The translations under genes and the position numbers were made by a program. A model generated the notes under the pieces. It was not told where the DNA came from. It did no database searches and was given only the letters and a program-made list of their open reading frames with translations. A stretch of DNA of 64,000 nucleotides from Pseudomonas sp. 2FG (lineage in GTDB: Bacteria > Pseudomonadota > Gammaproteobacteria > Pseudomonadales > Pseudomonadaceae): positions 124,001-188,000 of the forward strand of contig NZ_SCMP01000003.1 in NCBI RefSeq assembly GCF_005502935.1. Reading direction: 5' to 3'. Numbering within the stretch: position 1 is the first letter of the stretch; every line of letters begins with the position of its first letter. Positions 63,982-64,000 of the stretch are shown piece by piece.

Positions 63982-64000
63982 CGCGCGCCCCTCTTCTGCT

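Overview
The window is chromosomal DNA from a gammaproteobacterium of the Pseudomonas group. From memory, the gene order follows the P. aeruginosa PAO1 stretch from about PA2949 (plaF) through etfAB, the holB/tmk/fab cluster, rne, the lol genes, sthA, apbE, gap, mfd, nagZ, psrA and lexA-sulA. The high G+C, the codon usage and the PsrA and LexA sites fit this. No rRNA, tRNA, CRISPR array or prophage is visible.

Layout. 1-2.3 kb: a DUF4398 lipoprotein, a periplasmic solute-binding protein and a PlaF-type phospholipase. 2.3-6.0 kb: etfBA and, divergently, ETF-ubiquinone oxidoreductase, which pass beta-oxidation electrons to quinone; a PsrA-type operator lies between them. 6.0-10.3 kb: DUF1285, two truncated gene remnants, moaA, a TetR regulator, a PLP enzyme and a probable RgsA sRNA. 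10.3-20.6 kb: a long minus-strand run rpmF-plsX-fabD-fabG-acpP-fabF-pabC-mltG-tmk-holB-pilZ-tatD-like (fatty acid start-up, folate, wall, dTMP, replication), interrupted by a MITE-like element exactly at the tmk/holB junction. 20.7-27.6 kb: maf, sppA, a HAD phosphatase, rluC and rne with a long 5' leader. 27.8-38.7 kb: murB, a phosphatase, kdsB, a Trm112-like gene, lpxK, exbD/exbB, comEC and lolCDE, mostly envelope building. 38.7-42.7 kb: a broken PilZ gene, a secreted protein with a GDPD, sthA, and apbE with a tiny Cys-rich gene.

42.7-49.6 kb is the accessory part. Where P. aeruginosa carries the nqr operon next to apbE, this genome has a two-gene rnfC-rnfD module flanked by a TTAAAGGGGTCG repeat, then three orphan lipoproteins (one combining MORN-like and ankyrin-like repeats), an IS30-type remnant and palindromic repeats. 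ApbE attaches FMN covalently to proteins such as RnfD, and the RnfD here keeps the acceptor motif, so apbE-rnfCD may form a reduced flavin-based electron transfer module. This is the most notable candidate for an unusual system.

49.6-64 kb returns to core genes: a long GAPDH, mfd, csiV, a SWIM/SNF2 helicase, methylthioinosine phosphorylase, nagZ, an L,D-transpeptidase, psrA, lexA-sulA and two small conserved genes. PsrA, encoded at 61 kb, probably controls both itself and the etf genes at 4 kb. LexA has two SOS boxes upstream of lexA-sulA.
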